In this document: positions 8,895 to 18,400 of the stretch, in pieces
How positions within the stretch are numbered: position 1 is the stretch's first letter
Layout of the letters: the number at the start of each line of letters is the position of its first letter
Source of the DNA: Gracilibacillus halotolerans
GTDB taxonomy: Bacteria > Bacillota > Bacilli > Bacillales > Amphibacillaceae
DNA length: 64,000 nucleotides
Direction: 5' to 3'
NCBI RefSeq assembly: GCF_014206945.1
Contig: NZ_JACHON010000014.1
Span: forward strand, 1-64,000
Notes under the pieces: model-generated
The model's database searches: none
Told to the model about the DNA's origin: nothing
Seen by the model: the letters and a program-made list of their open reading frames with translations, nothing else
Position numbers and translations under genes: made by a program

Positions 8895-10151
8895 TTATAG
8901 AAATTTATATAAATTTCCATAGTTAATATAATTAACTTCATCTGTATGTTCTTTAACTACATTTTTTGTATCGAATACCTGTTTTGTATTCATTTTAGCA
9001 TAGTGCTCGCTTGTTAGAGCTTTGAATTCATTATGGTCAGAAAGAATAAGAACTAAGTCAGAGCCGTTCAACGCTTTTTCTAAATCTTTCTCTACAAAAT
9101 CAAGCTTAACATGTGGATCGTATGCTACCACTTCATACGCTGGTTTAGTTTTTAGCATTTCGTAAATTTCCATAGCTGGACTTTCACGTATATCGTCTAC
9201 ATTACCTTTGTATGTTAAACCAAATACGGTAATTTTCTTTCCATTATTCTTAGCTAAAAGTTTCTCTGCTGTTTCCACTACATACTCTGGCATTGAGTTG
9301 TTAATTTGACGTGATAGGTTAATGATTTTAGCTGTTTCTGGCGCTTTAGCAATAATGAAATATGGGTCTACTGCTAGACAGTGACCACCAACACCTGGTC
9401 CTGGAGTATGCAGGTTTACTCTCGGGTGCTTATTCGCCATTTCAATTACTTCTAATGCGTTAATACCCAGTTCGTTCGAAACTTTTGCAAGTTCATTAGC
9501 AAGGGCTATGTTCACATCACGGAACGTATTCTCCATTAATTTAGACATTTCAGCTGTTTTAGCTTCTGTCTTAATGAGCTCGCCTTTAACAAATGTTTCA
9601 TAAACTTCTGCACCTTTCTCTGTACATGCGTCTGTTATACCACCGATAATACGGTTGTTGTAAATTAATTCATGCATGATTTGACCAGGTAAAACTCGTT
9701 CTGGACAATGAACTAAGTAAATGTCTTCTCCAATTGTAAACCCTGCTTCTTCTAATCGAGGTTTTACACTATCATCCATTGTACGTGGGGCTATAGTAGA
9801 TTCTACAATCACCGTGTTGCCTTTTTCTAGATGTGGGATGATATTTTCTAATGCACTTAGTACAAAAGATAAATCACAAGATCTGTATTCATCCTCATGG
9901 TTCGGTGTTGGTACAGCAATAATAAACGTATCTGCCTTTTCAGGATTTAATTGTGCTTTAAACTTTCCATTTGCGACTACTTCTTCTAATGCCTCTTGTA
10001 AACCTGGCTCTTCTATATGAATTTTCACATTATTTAAAGAATCGATTACACGCTCGCTTACGTCCACACCAACAACGTCAACTCCGTGTTTTGCAAACAT
10101 AATAGAAGTTGGTAACCCGATATATCCTAATCCTACAGTACATAATTTCAT
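8895..10151 (-). CDS. UDP-N-acetyl-D-mannosamine dehydrogenase family (UDP-sugar 6-dehydrogenase)
   Basis: 418 residues. The N-terminal Rossmann motif is VGLGYIGLPT (6-15), followed by the family hallmarks VESTIAPRT, HCPERVLPG, ENTFRDVNIALANELA and the catalytic cysteine C258 in GPGVGGHCLAVDPYF. HCPERVLPGQ and the overall pattern favour the WecC/CapL (UDP-ManNAc) branch over UDP-glucose dehydrogenase. It oxidises C6 of the nucleotide sugar twice with NAD+ to give a uronic acid. No UDP-GlcNAc 2-epimerase is in the window, so the precursor would come from elsewhere (MnaA). It supplies the acidic sugar of the exported polymer, possibly the substrate of the asparagine-synthetase-like enzyme. Good AAGGAAGG ribosome binding site. 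Confidence 0.85.
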   Translation of the reverse strand: MKLCTVGLGYIGLPTSIMFAKHGVDVVGVDVSERVIDSLNNVKIHIEEPGLQEALEEVVANGKFKAQLNPEKADTFIIAVPTPNHEDEYRSCDLSFVLSALENIIPHLEKGNTVIVESTIAPRTMDDSVKPRLEEAGFTIGEDIYLVHCPERVLPGQIMHELIYNNRIIGGITDACTEKGAEVYETFVKGELIKTEAKTAEMSKLMENTFRDVNIALANELAKVSNELGINALEVIEMANKHPRVNLHTPGPGVGGHCLAVDPYFIIAKAPETAKIINLSRQINNSMPEYVVETAEKLLAKNNGKKITVFGLTYKGNVDDIRESPAMEIYEMLKTKPAYEVVAYDPHVKLDFVEKDLEKALNGSDLVLILSDHNEFKALTSEHYAKMNTKQVFDTKNVVKEHTDEVNYINYGNLYKFL

Positions 10152-10172
10152 TACTCTTCTTCCTTCCTTAAG

Positions 10173-11453
10173 TTAAAATTGCTCATATACTTCTAAGAGG
10201 TTCTCTTGTTCATTTTCCCAGTTATAATTTCCTCTTGCTGGGATACAATTTTTACTAAAGCGATCTCGTTCTTCAGGATGTTCTAGCATGTAATTTACCC
10301 CTCGAGCGATATCTTCTGGATTATGTGAATCAACGGTAATTCCAATTTCATTTCCCTCGACTACTTTTTTAATCTCTGGGAAATCACAAGCGACGACAGG
10401 CACTTCTGCCATCATGTATTCAAACAATTTATTCGATGATGCCGAATAATGGTTGAAGCAAATGTTGTTTAATACTTGAAATCCAAGGTAACCATTTCGA
10501 GTATATTTTGGTAGATCTTTTAATGGAACCTTTGGTAAAAATCGAATGCCATCCTCAAGGTTATTTTCTTTCACCTTTTGTTGCAATTCCTCTTTAATCC
10601 TACCATCTCCAATAAACACGAGAGTACCTTCTTTGAATTTCGGATAAGCTTCTACTAGTTTATCTAAACCTCGACCTATTTGTATACCCCCTTGGTAGAG
10701 AAGGATCTTTTCATCGGGCGGGAGATTAAGCATCGAATGCAAATCAACTTTATCTGTACCTTCACTAATTTGCTCTGTTGGATAATTGTGAAGCACGTAT
10801 GGATAAAATCCGTATAAATCTTCGTTGTACTTTGCACGTGTATCATTTTCTACCATCATGGCATCCATTCGTTTAATAAAGAAGCGTTCAAACTTTTCAT
10901 ACCAAGGACTGTCATACCCTGTACGACTTGTTTGTACTTCGTGAGAATCATAAATCAATGGTTTTTTCTTAAATCGCCATTTGGCACTTACGTATCCTTG
11001 TGGCATTGTATTTAAATCATTCGAATGATAAATATCGTAATTTCCACGGTGTCCCTTCCACATCATACGCAAAATTAATGCACCGCGTACCCAAATTACT
11101 CTTGCTTTTGTTTTCAACAAGATAACAGCTAGCAGAGTCAATGGAAGGATAATCCATGGCAGTAAATAAACTAAATATGCCCAAACTAAACCAAATGGGA
11201 TAATCGGCCACCTTTTCCCTACTACAAAACGATATACTTTTTGTAAAAAGAGCAATGCAGATGGATATCGTTTCATTCGATGAACACGAAAATGTTCGTT
11301 TATTTCTTCATATCTTTTAATTGTCGGATCGTCTGGGTCATCGATACAAATAAGCTCTACATCATAACCATTTTGCGATAACGTCGTACATTCACGCATT
11401 ACGCGAGCATCATTTGTGAAATGATTCCAAACAAACATGCCAACTCTTTTCAT
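10173..11453 (-). CDS. Glycosyltransferase family 4, membrane-associated
   Basis: 426 residues. Begins MKRVGMFVWNHFTNDARVMRE, typical of GT4 enzymes; a hydrophobic stretch at about 80-115 (two membrane-embedded segments) is inserted after the first Rossmann strand, as in membrane-associated GT4 proteins. The donor-binding domain shows LLYQGGIQIGRGLDKLVEA, FIGDGRIKEEL and the EX7E-like segment SNKLFEYMMAEVPVVACDFPEI. It is second in the operon, 14 bp behind the previous GT4 gene and 21 bp before the dehydrogenase. It should transfer a nucleotide-activated sugar onto the lipid-linked intermediate; which sugar cannot be told from sequence. Confidence 0.82.
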   Translation of the reverse strand: MKRVGMFVWNHFTNDARVMRECTTLSQNGYDVELICIDDPDDPTIKRYEEINEHFRVHRMKRYPSALLFLQKVYRFVVGKRWPIIPFGLVWAYLVYLLPWIILPLTLLAVILLKTKARVIWVRGALILRMMWKGHRGNYDIYHSNDLNTMPQGYVSAKWRFKKKPLIYDSHEVQTSRTGYDSPWYEKFERFFIKRMDAMMVENDTRAKYNEDLYGFYPYVLHNYPTEQISEGTDKVDLHSMLNLPPDEKILLYQGGIQIGRGLDKLVEAYPKFKEGTLVFIGDGRIKEELQQKVKENNLEDGIRFLPKVPLKDLPKYTRNGYLGFQVLNNICFNHYSASSNKLFEYMMAEVPVVACDFPEIKKVVEGNEIGITVDSHNPEDIARGVNYMLEHPEERDRFSKNCIPARGNYNWENEQENLLEVYEQF

Positions 11454-11467
11454 TTTTTTCTACCTCT

Positions 11468-12664
11468 TTACTTAATAATATCGACTATCTTCTCTATATT
11501 ATGCTCCCATAAAAACTCGTCTTGAATCACCTTTAGACAGTTTTTTTTCATAGTGGATAATAGTTCGGGATTCTCTCGTAGTTCTAAGACTTTTTCTACG
11601 ATTGGAGCAAGTTCTGTTGTTTCGATTGCATAGCCTGTTTGATGTTGATGAATAATATTTGCCGCGACCCCTTTAACACCCGCTACAATGGGAGTTTGGC
11701 AGGTCATGTAATCAAGGACTTTACCTGGGAGCACTGTAGAAAATACTTCTTCATCATTTAGGAATGCAATGCTAACATGGCTATTTCTGATTAAATTTAA
11801 ACTTTTTGCCCTTGTTGTTGGTTCATGAAGGTTCACATACGTTAAGTTTTCATTTTGAATAAAGTCTTGAAATTCATTTTTCTTCATACCATAACCAAGT
11901 ACGTCAAAATGTATTTCGTTTTTGTCTAGTAAGCTTGCCAATTCCTTGAGTCGATCTATGTCTTGTGCCATACCTAAATTACCTGCATAGACTACTCGAA
12001 AACCATCACGTATATCCTCGGAGATAGTAATTTCTTTTTCCCGAGGTCCATTTGGTAAATAAACGATTGGTTTCGTTTTTTTTAGTTTGGATTCAATATG
12101 ACTCTTAAATCCGATACTGTTAATCACAATCGTATCTGCTTTAGCATACATTTTCTTCTCTAAAAATCGAAAGAAGCCGATAATCATTTTATTATCAAAT
12201 GCACGGACGCCTGTTAAGCTGTCAGGCCACAAATCCCTTACTTCTAAAATCAATTTGTTTTTTATAAGCTTTGTCCCAAAGAATGCGGATAAGACGATAA
12301 AGATTGGTGGAGTGGATACATATATGTAATCAATATTGTCTTTTCTCCGTTTCCATAGCTCTATTAAAAACCGATACATGATTTCTAAATAAAAAAAGAG
12401 CCTACTTACTAAACGATTGGTAAATTTCCTGCTCTTTATCGGAATACGTGTGATTCTATTTGATAATTGATTAACTTCCTCATCATCCCAAAACATTCGA
12501 TCCTTGTACATGTTTTTATTGGGGTAGGAAGGTTCAATTGTTAAAACTTCTATGTCAATATCGTGACGTAGTAACAATTGAAAAATATTTTTCATTCTGT
12601 TTCCTGCGCTACCGATTGCAGGATAAAAATTCTGTGTAAGCATTAGTACTTTTTTTCTTGTCAT
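11468..12664 (-). CDS. Glycosyltransferase family 4 (WbuB-like), first gene of the operon
   Basis: 398 residues. N-terminal MLTQNFYPAIGSAGNRMKNIF, the EVRDLWPDSL motif typical of the WbuB/GT4 group, and donor-site segments VVYAGNLGMAQDIDRL and LPGKVLDYMTCQTPIVAGVKG. One hydrophobic stretch (about 105-130) may bind the membrane. WbuB-type enzymes transfer deoxyamino sugars in polysaccharide synthesis, but the donor here is not determined. GTAGGAG precedes the ATG, and a TTGCTA-17-TAAAAT promoter lies 46 bp upstream, so this is the head of the eight-gene operon. Confidence 0.82.
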   Translation of the reverse strand: MTRKKVLMLTQNFYPAIGSAGNRMKNIFQLLLRHDIDIEVLTIEPSYPNKNMYKDRMFWDDEEVNQLSNRITRIPIKSRKFTNRLVSRLFFYLEIMYRFLIELWKRRKDNIDYIYVSTPPIFIVLSAFFGTKLIKNKLILEVRDLWPDSLTGVRAFDNKMIIGFFRFLEKKMYAKADTIVINSIGFKSHIESKLKKTKPIVYLPNGPREKEITISEDIRDGFRVVYAGNLGMAQDIDRLKELASLLDKNEIHFDVLGYGMKKNEFQDFIQNENLTYVNLHEPTTRAKSLNLIRNSHVSIAFLNDEEVFSTVLPGKVLDYMTCQTPIVAGVKGVAANIIHQHQTGYAIETTELAPIVEKVLELRENPELLSTMKKNCLKVIQDEFLWEHNIEKIVDIIK

Positions 12665-12709
12665 TTAACAATCTCCTACAAGAGCATAAATTCACTACCA
12701 CAATACTAC

Positions 12710-12738
12710 ATTTTACGATAAATTGCATTCAATAGCAA
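12710..12738 (-). promoter_or_regulatory. Sigma-A-type promoter of the glycopolymer operon
   Basis: Minus-strand -35 TTGCTA (12738-12733), 17-bp spacer, -10 TAAAAT (12715-12710). The predicted start of transcription is about 40 bp before the first ATG. The upstream 100 bp are AT-rich with no other clear element. Confidence 0.6.
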
Positions 12739-12866
12739 TTAGCATTTATATGATTAAAGTAATTGTAATAATTGCGACATAATGTATGGACAGATAGCCA
12801 ATGATTACTTTGATAATTCTCGACAATTTATAATAGTATGTAGAATTTTGCAAGTTAAAGTAAGAG

Positions 12867-12891
12867 AAAACCACCGAACAGGATTCGGTGG
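12867..12891 (-). terminator. Terminator after the small basic peptide gene
   Basis: 8-bp stem CCACCGAA/TTCGGTGG (12871-12891) with a 5-nt loop and TTTTCTCTT following on the minus strand, 11 bp past the stop of the 36-residue ORF. It separates this gene from the operon promoter. Confidence 0.75.
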
Positions 12892-12901
12892 CTGGTTAGT
12901 G

Positions 12902-13012
12902 TTAATTATTTGTATTTCTAGCTGAGGATTTTGCTTTTCCCCTTCGTTGTTCATCTGGGCGTTTTCCTTTGCCGTGTAATTTGTGCTTAGGTGCGTGTGA
13001 ATCCTTTGTCAT
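12902..13012 (-). CDS. Small basic hydrophilic peptide, 36 residues, function unknown
   Basis: Starts MTKDSHAPKHKLHGKGKRPD and is very rich in Lys, Arg, His, Gly and Ser, with no hydrophobic segment. GGGAGGT lies 6 nt before the ATG and a good terminator follows the stop, so it looks like a real monocistronic gene. In size and composition it resembles minor small acid-soluble spore proteins or other tiny basic Bacillaceae peptides, but no family was recognised. It sits between the family-3 glucosidase gene (converging from the same strand upstream) and the glycopolymer operon. Confidence 0.7.
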   Translation of the reverse strand: MTKDSHAPKHKLHGKGKRPDEQRRGKAKSSARNTNN

Positions 13013-13101
13013 TGTGGGACCTCCCAAATAGAAGTGGTACAGTGTTAGTTTTACTAAGAAAGGTAGAAATATTCCTAATAAAAATTACATCATTCGTGCC
13101 T

Positions 13102-15444
13102 CTACCATAAATTAATCCATTTAAGTAGGCGATCTAACATTTTTTCACTAACTTTCCCGTTCGAAAATCTAGGTATTTGTCTAAATGGCATGTTCATTAC
13201 AAACATAACATTATTAGCCATTAACGGTTTTCCTAACTTTTCTAATGTTTTTTTAGTAGCAAGGGTAATGAAATATAACAGTTTACCTAATCCTTTTTTA
13301 TATTTCCCTTGAGCAATGGTGTCATTATACCCTAACTGTTTATTTCTATCCCATAATGGATTCGGTGGTGTAAAACCCAATAAATGATGAAACTCTTCGT
13401 CTGAGATATGGTGAATATTTTTATGATAATAATTAAATAATCGATCAGATAGTTCCTCTTCGCTCGTTTGTTTACCTTCTAATTCTATACTTTCTGTCAA
13501 TCGTATATCCTCGATGGAGCTCCCAATTTGGATTTCATACACTCCTTGTTCTGTTACCCATTTGTCTTCCTTTGTATCAAAATATTGAAAAGTATGTTGA
13601 TCGAGCTCTATCATTACTTCCTTTTCTTCATTTGGTTCTAAATAAACTTTTGTAAAGCCTTTAAGTTCTCTATTGGCTCGAAGAATGTTTGTTTTCTCCG
13701 GTTTTATATAGAGTTGAACAACCTCTTCTCCACCAAAATCCCCTATGTTCTTTATCGTACACCTTACTCTGGTATCATCCACGGTTAAATTCGTGTATTC
13801 AAATTTAGTGTAGGATAAGCCATGGCCAAATGGAAACAATACCGGTCTGTTAGCACTATCGAAATAACGATAGCCAACAAATATACTTTCCCGGTGCTCT
13901 GCAGTCACTTCCTTACCAGGATAATACGGTGCAGATGGGACATCTTCATATCGTAATGGATAGGTTTCTGCTAATTTACCACTAGGGTTTGTTTTACCTG
14001 TAAGTATATCTGCAATAGCTTTACCACTTCCTTGACCACCAAGATAACCATGAACCATACCCTTCACCTGGCTTACAAATGGCAACTCTATTACAGCGCC
14101 TCCGGATAGTACTACTATAATAGAGGAATGTATTTTGGCTAGCTCATTGATTAATTCAAGTTGATTATCTGGTAACTCCATCGTGTTACGATCGATACCT
14201 TCTGCTTCACTTCCTTCATCTAGTCCTAAAAACACTACCACCTTATCGGCATGTTTAGCGAGTTGTAAAGCCTCCGTTTTTAGTTTATTGCTTCTGCCAC
14301 CATAACGTTTAAATCCTTGAGAGTAACCAACGATATTCACTCCTAATTCTTGCAAAGCCTCCAACGCATTGTCTAGCTTAGTCGGATTGATTAATGAACT
14401 TCCTGCTCCTTGATATCTTGGAGTTGTAGCAAAATCACCAATAATAGCCACACTTGCGTCTCCGATGGGCAATATATCTTCCTCATTTTTCAATAGTACC
14501 ATCGATTTTTTTGCTGCTTCCTGGGCTTTAGTATGATGGGCTTCCAGATCAACTTCTCCTTTAGACAATTGAGGGGGCATTGTTTCAAAGACAAGTGTTA
14601 GCAATTCACTTACCCTTTGGTCTAATAACGATTCCTCAAGCTCACCAGATTGTACTGCTTCCACAATCTCTTCATCGGTAATCCCTCCAGATGAAGGCAT
14701 TTCTAATTGATTACCAGCAATTAAACCTTTTACTCTATCGTTATTTCCTCCCCAATCCGTTACTACAACCCCATCATATTGCCATTCGCCATATAATATA
14801 TCTTGTAGTAGGTGTGTGTTTTCATTGGCGTATTCACCATTTACCTTGTTGTAAGAGGTCATTATAGTTTTAGGCTTTCCCTCTTCTATCGCTATTCGGA
14901 AGCCTTCTAAATAAATTTCACGTAGCGCTCGCTCATCCACTACTTCATCTATCGTCATTCGTAAATGCTCTTGGCTATTAACCGCAAAATGCTTAACGCA
15001 AGCTGCCACTCCTTTTGACTGTATACCTTTTACTAATTGAGCAGCTAGCTTTCCACTCAAATACGGATCTTCCGAAAAATATTCGAAATTTCTACCACAA
15101 AGTGGATTCCTTTTAATATTTAAGCCAGGACCGAGCAAGACACTTACGTTCTCGCTCGCTGCTTCTTTTCCTAGATAGCTTCCAACTTCATATAATAATT
15201 CTTTATCCCAGCTGTTTGCTAATGTTGCTGCAGTTGGAAAACACGTTGCTGGCAAACTTTTATTAAGGCCTAAATGGTCTGCTTTGCCTCCTTGTTTTCT
15301 TAAGCCATGAGGACCATCTGTTAACATAATAGACGGGATGTTTAAGCGACTTATTTCAGCAGTATTCCAAAAGTTCTGACCAGACATTAATGTTGCTTTC
15401 TCTTCTAATGTCATCTCATTAATTATATCTTGATGTTTTAGCAT
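13102..15444 (-). CDS. Glycoside hydrolase family 3 beta-glucosidase/xylosidase, canonical domain order
   Basis: 780 residues from ATG 15444 (GGTGAG upstream); the longer TTG start at 15456 overlaps that site. Order: catalytic TIM barrel (about 1-280, with LTDGPHGLR, GRNFEYFSEDPYL, KHFAVN and the nucleophile Asp230 in VVVTDW), GH3 C-terminal alpha/beta domain (KNEEDILPIG to about 560, with LFPFGHGLSYTKFEY), then a fibronectin-III-like domain (VVQLYIKPEK). The final 120 residues are an extra basic tail. No signal peptide, so a cytoplasmic enzyme acting on imported oligosaccharides. It follows the second GH3 gene by 24 bp and is probably co-transcribed. Glucosidase versus xylosidase cannot be decided. 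Confidence 0.85.
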   Translation of the reverse strand: MLKHQDIINEMTLEEKATLMSGQNFWNTAEISRLNIPSIMLTDGPHGLRKQGGKADHLGLNKSLPATCFPTAATLANSWDKELLYEVGSYLGKEAASENVSVLLGPGLNIKRNPLCGRNFEYFSEDPYLSGKLAAQLVKGIQSKGVAACVKHFAVNSQEHLRMTIDEVVDERALREIYLEGFRIAIEEGKPKTIMTSYNKVNGEYANENTHLLQDILYGEWQYDGVVVTDWGGNNDRVKGLIAGNQLEMPSSGGITDEEIVEAVQSGELEESLLDQRVSELLTLVFETMPPQLSKGEVDLEAHHTKAQEAAKKSMVLLKNEEDILPIGDASVAIIGDFATTPRYQGAGSSLINPTKLDNALEALQELGVNIVGYSQGFKRYGGRSNKLKTEALQLAKHADKVVVFLGLDEGSEAEGIDRNTMELPDNQLELINELAKIHSSIIVVLSGGAVIELPFVSQVKGMVHGYLGGQGSGKAIADILTGKTNPSGKLAETYPLRYEDVPSAPYYPGKEVTAEHRESIFVGYRYFDSANRPVLFPFGHGLSYTKFEYTNLTVDDTRVRCTIKNIGDFGGEEVVQLYIKPEKTNILRANRELKGFTKVYLEPNEEKEVMIELDQHTFQYFDTKEDKWVTEQGVYEIQIGSSIEDIRLTESIELEGKQTSEEELSDRLFNYYHKNIHHISDEEFHHLLGFTPPNPLWDRNKQLGYNDTIAQGKYKKGLGKLLYFITLATKKTLEKLGKPLMANNVMFVMNMPFRQIPRFSNGKVSEKMLDRLLKWINLW

Positions 15445-15468
15445 TTCACTCACCAATCTATTCTCATT

Positions 15469-18237
15469 TTATTGTTCAAATAAATATGTTTTTGTAAGTG
15501 TATACAGAATGCGGTGTACACTCTCTCTAACGCTATTCGCTATTAAGGCTGGATTTTCCTCATAGGCTTCTTCTAATAATTTATAATTCTTACTTGGTGT
15601 CATTACATCTAGCATTAAATCGTTGCCTGTTACTATCCCTGCGGATGCGTCCATAAATCCAAAAACAGCATCACTCGTAATAAAGCCATCAAATCCCCAT
15701 TCTTCTCTCAATATATGTTGCAATAGCTCTTCGTTGGCACCCGACCATTTTCCGCCAATCATTGTGAAGCTAGACATAGCTCCTAAAACATCCGCTTCTT
15801 TTACTGTAATCTCAAAAGGCTTTAAATATATTTCTCTTATTGCTTGCTCATTTGCTTGGACAATTAGTCCGGAACGCGCATTTGTTTCTTGTTCATTCAT
15901 TGCGAAGTGCTTCATAAACACGATAATTCCTTGATCTTGCGCTCCTCTTGTTAAGGCTGCTGCAATCTTACCCGTTAGTAAAGGATCTTCAGAAAAGTAT
16001 TCAAAATTACGGCCGCCTAATGCTGTCCTGTGAATATTCATTCCAGGTGCATACCAACCATGAATTCCGTATGCACGTGCTTCTTTTCCGATCGCTTCTC
16101 CCATGCGATATGACAATTCATCATTCCATGTAGATGCTAATACTAATTCTGAAGGATAAGCCGCCGCTTTAACCGGCTTAAAGAAGTAACTAAAGCCTGC
16201 TGGTCCGTCCATTAAGATTGCTTTTGGTATGCCTAACCTCTCTATTTCGTTCGTTTTATATGCACCTTCTGTGACGTATTGAAACATTTCCTCTAATGTC
16301 AATTGATCTAGGAAATCATCCCATTTAGAATCATTAAAAGATAACCCTTTTAAATCATCGAGCATGATTCCGTTGTCTTTACCGAAGGTAGGTAGTTCTT
16401 CTTCTGATGCAGTTTTTAATACATCTTTGTTAACTGCATTTACAATTTCATCTGTTGCAACAGTATCTATCTCTTGGTCAGAAGGATACGTTTGTTGCCA
16501 ATCATTCCGCGATAAATAAGTGATATCTCCTTCTGCGTAATTAAATTGGTTTGCATAAGGTACTCCTGTATCCTGATCCTCTTTATAAACGACTTTTTCA
16601 TCCACTTCATAAGTAATCTTATAGTCGATATCATGGACATTTCGTGCTACGTTAATTTCGTATACTCCTTCATCAAGGATATAAGCTTCTTCTTCAGTGT
16701 CATACGAAGCCATGTCTCTTCTATCAAATGTCATTGTTATCTTTTCTGTTTGACCAGGTTCTAATAACGACGTTTTACTATATGTGGCTAATTCAATCGC
16801 CGACTTCTCAATGCCGCCCTCTATATATGGAGGGGAGAAATACAATTGAACAACATCTTTTCCACTGACTTCCCCAACGTTCTCAACTTCTACTTGAACC
16901 TCAATCGTATCATTCATGTAATTAGCTTCGATATTCTTCCAATCAAACTCTGTATAACTCAATCCATACCCAAATGGATATTGTACCGTTTTTTGATACC
17001 CTTCTTCGTCATTTTGAAAATAGGTTTCATAAAAACGATAACCAACATAGATACCTTCTTCGTAATTAACAAAGCTATATGGAACGTTATCAAACTTGTA
17101 ATCACCGAAATTCTCCATTGCTGGAGCGGAAGATACATCGTACACATACGTATCTGTTAATCGCCCAGAAGGATTAATGTTACCTGCTAGAACATTACCT
17201 AACGATTTCGCTCCATACGGTCCAGGCGTTCCTACCCATACAACCGATTGAATTGCTTCATATTCCTCGACAAACCCAAGTTCCAACGTGTTTCCAGCAT
17301 TGACAACAATGGTAATATTGTCAAAGTGGTCAGAAACCTTTTCAATTAGCTCTCGATTAAAGGACGATAATTGTAGTTGTTCGACTGTCATATCTGAAGC
17401 TTCCATTCCTTGACTTGCTAGAACAATGACTGCATGGTTTGAATAATGCTTCGCTTGTTCTAAGACATCTTGGTTTAGATAATCTACAGTTGGAACCTTC
17501 TCTTCCTCTTTGCTCATCATTCCCTGAACGACTTGTAAGAGGCCTGTGTCTGCACCTTCCGTTATACCGTACTCGACCGCAAGCTCTCGATGCAATGTAT
17601 ATAATTCTTCATTGTATTCTATTCCTGCCTGACTAAGTCCTTCAAATAAATCAATTGCTCGTGACGTATCTACAGAACCGGATCCTCCTCCACCATAGCG
17701 AAAAGTGAGCGCATCAAAGCCAAAAACATTTACCTTCTTTTCTTTTAGAGGTAAATAATCGTTTTCATTTTTAAGTAATACAATTCCTTCATTAACGATT
17801 TCTTCAGATAATTGATCTCCATATTCCCTTGCAGCTATCGATTCCTCCGACTCTGTATCAATTGTTATATGCTTTCCTGTTACGGTTGCTAAAATATCGG
17901 ATACCATTGGTCCAAATTGAATGGCTATGATAAGGAAAAAGCCTACTACTATTCCCCAGCCTGTAAAACGAATAGGACGTCTTTTTATTTTCCTGTACAT
18001 TCTTCTCTCTTTTTTTATTTTTCTCTTTTCTGTTTTCGAGAGTGTTTGCCATTCTTGCTTTTGTTGTTCTTTTTGTTGTTTACGTGCTAGACGTTCTTTC
18101 GATATTTCTTCTAAGCGAGCTTCTTTAGACATCGAAGCTAGATGTTTTTTTCTTTCTTTTTTGAGAGCTTTATCTTCTTTTACTTGCTTCCTTATAGCCT
18201 TCTTCATTTCTCTCCTATTTAAGAAAAACTTCTTCAT
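15469..18237 (-). CDS. Membrane-anchored glycoside hydrolase family 3 with swapped (circularly permuted) domains
   Basis: 922 residues. An extremely Lys/Arg-rich, helical N-terminus (1-90) and one membrane helix (about 93-115, WGIVVGFFLIIAIQFGP) precede the enzyme, suggesting an anchored protein with the enzyme outside. The GH3 C-terminal domain comes first (IVNEGIVLLKNENDYLPL, then YPFGYGLSYTEFDW), next a fibronectin-III-like domain (VVQLYFSPPY), and the catalytic barrel is last (DGPAGFSY, GRNFEYFSEDPLL, KHFAMNEQE, nucleophile Asp856 in GFITSDAVFG). This reversed order is known in some anaerobe GH3 enzymes. AGGGGGA precedes the ATG. Probably co-transcribed with the canonical GH3 gene. Confidence 0.85.
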   Translation of the reverse strand: MKKFFLNRREMKKAIRKQVKEDKALKKERKKHLASMSKEARLEEISKERLARKQQKEQQKQEWQTLSKTEKRKIKKERRMYRKIKRRPIRFTGWGIVVGFFLIIAIQFGPMVSDILATVTGKHITIDTESEESIAAREYGDQLSEEIVNEGIVLLKNENDYLPLKEKKVNVFGFDALTFRYGGGGSGSVDTSRAIDLFEGLSQAGIEYNEELYTLHRELAVEYGITEGADTGLLQVVQGMMSKEEEKVPTVDYLNQDVLEQAKHYSNHAVIVLASQGMEASDMTVEQLQLSSFNRELIEKVSDHFDNITIVVNAGNTLELGFVEEYEAIQSVVWVGTPGPYGAKSLGNVLAGNINPSGRLTDTYVYDVSSAPAMENFGDYKFDNVPYSFVNYEEGIYVGYRFYETYFQNDEEGYQKTVQYPFGYGLSYTEFDWKNIEANYMNDTIEVQVEVENVGEVSGKDVVQLYFSPPYIEGGIEKSAIELATYSKTSLLEPGQTEKITMTFDRRDMASYDTEEEAYILDEGVYEINVARNVHDIDYKITYEVDEKVVYKEDQDTGVPYANQFNYAEGDITYLSRNDWQQTYPSDQEIDTVATDEIVNAVNKDVLKTASEEELPTFGKDNGIMLDDLKGLSFNDSKWDDFLDQLTLEEMFQYVTEGAYKTNEIERLGIPKAILMDGPAGFSYFFKPVKAAAYPSELVLASTWNDELSYRMGEAIGKEARAYGIHGWYAPGMNIHRTALGGRNFEYFSEDPLLTGKIAAALTRGAQDQGIIVFMKHFAMNEQETNARSGLIVQANEQAIREIYLKPFEITVKEADVLGAMSSFTMIGGKWSGANEELLQHILREEWGFDGFITSDAVFGFMDASAGIVTGNDLMLDVMTPSKNYKLLEEAYEENPALIANSVRESVHRILYTLTKTYLFEQ

Positions 18238-18334
18238 TTCTATTCCCCCTGTTTGGTTCCGGTTACATATCGCTTAATGATGCGTATGACTTAGTATATA
18301 ATGTAGCTTTTTAACAGACTATTTACTTCTTGCA

Positions 18335-18400
18335 TAAAAAAATGCTAAATCTTGCTAACTTACCAGACTAGAGGAGAAGGCAAGCGCAAGATTTAGCATT
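18335..18400 (-). terminator. Terminator of the AraC-GH39 regulator gene
   Basis: A 15-bp perfect stem (18341-18355 with 18386-18400) with a 30-nt loop; the minus strand continues into seven T. The stem reaches the last base of the stop codon of the regulator gene. Confidence 0.85.
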
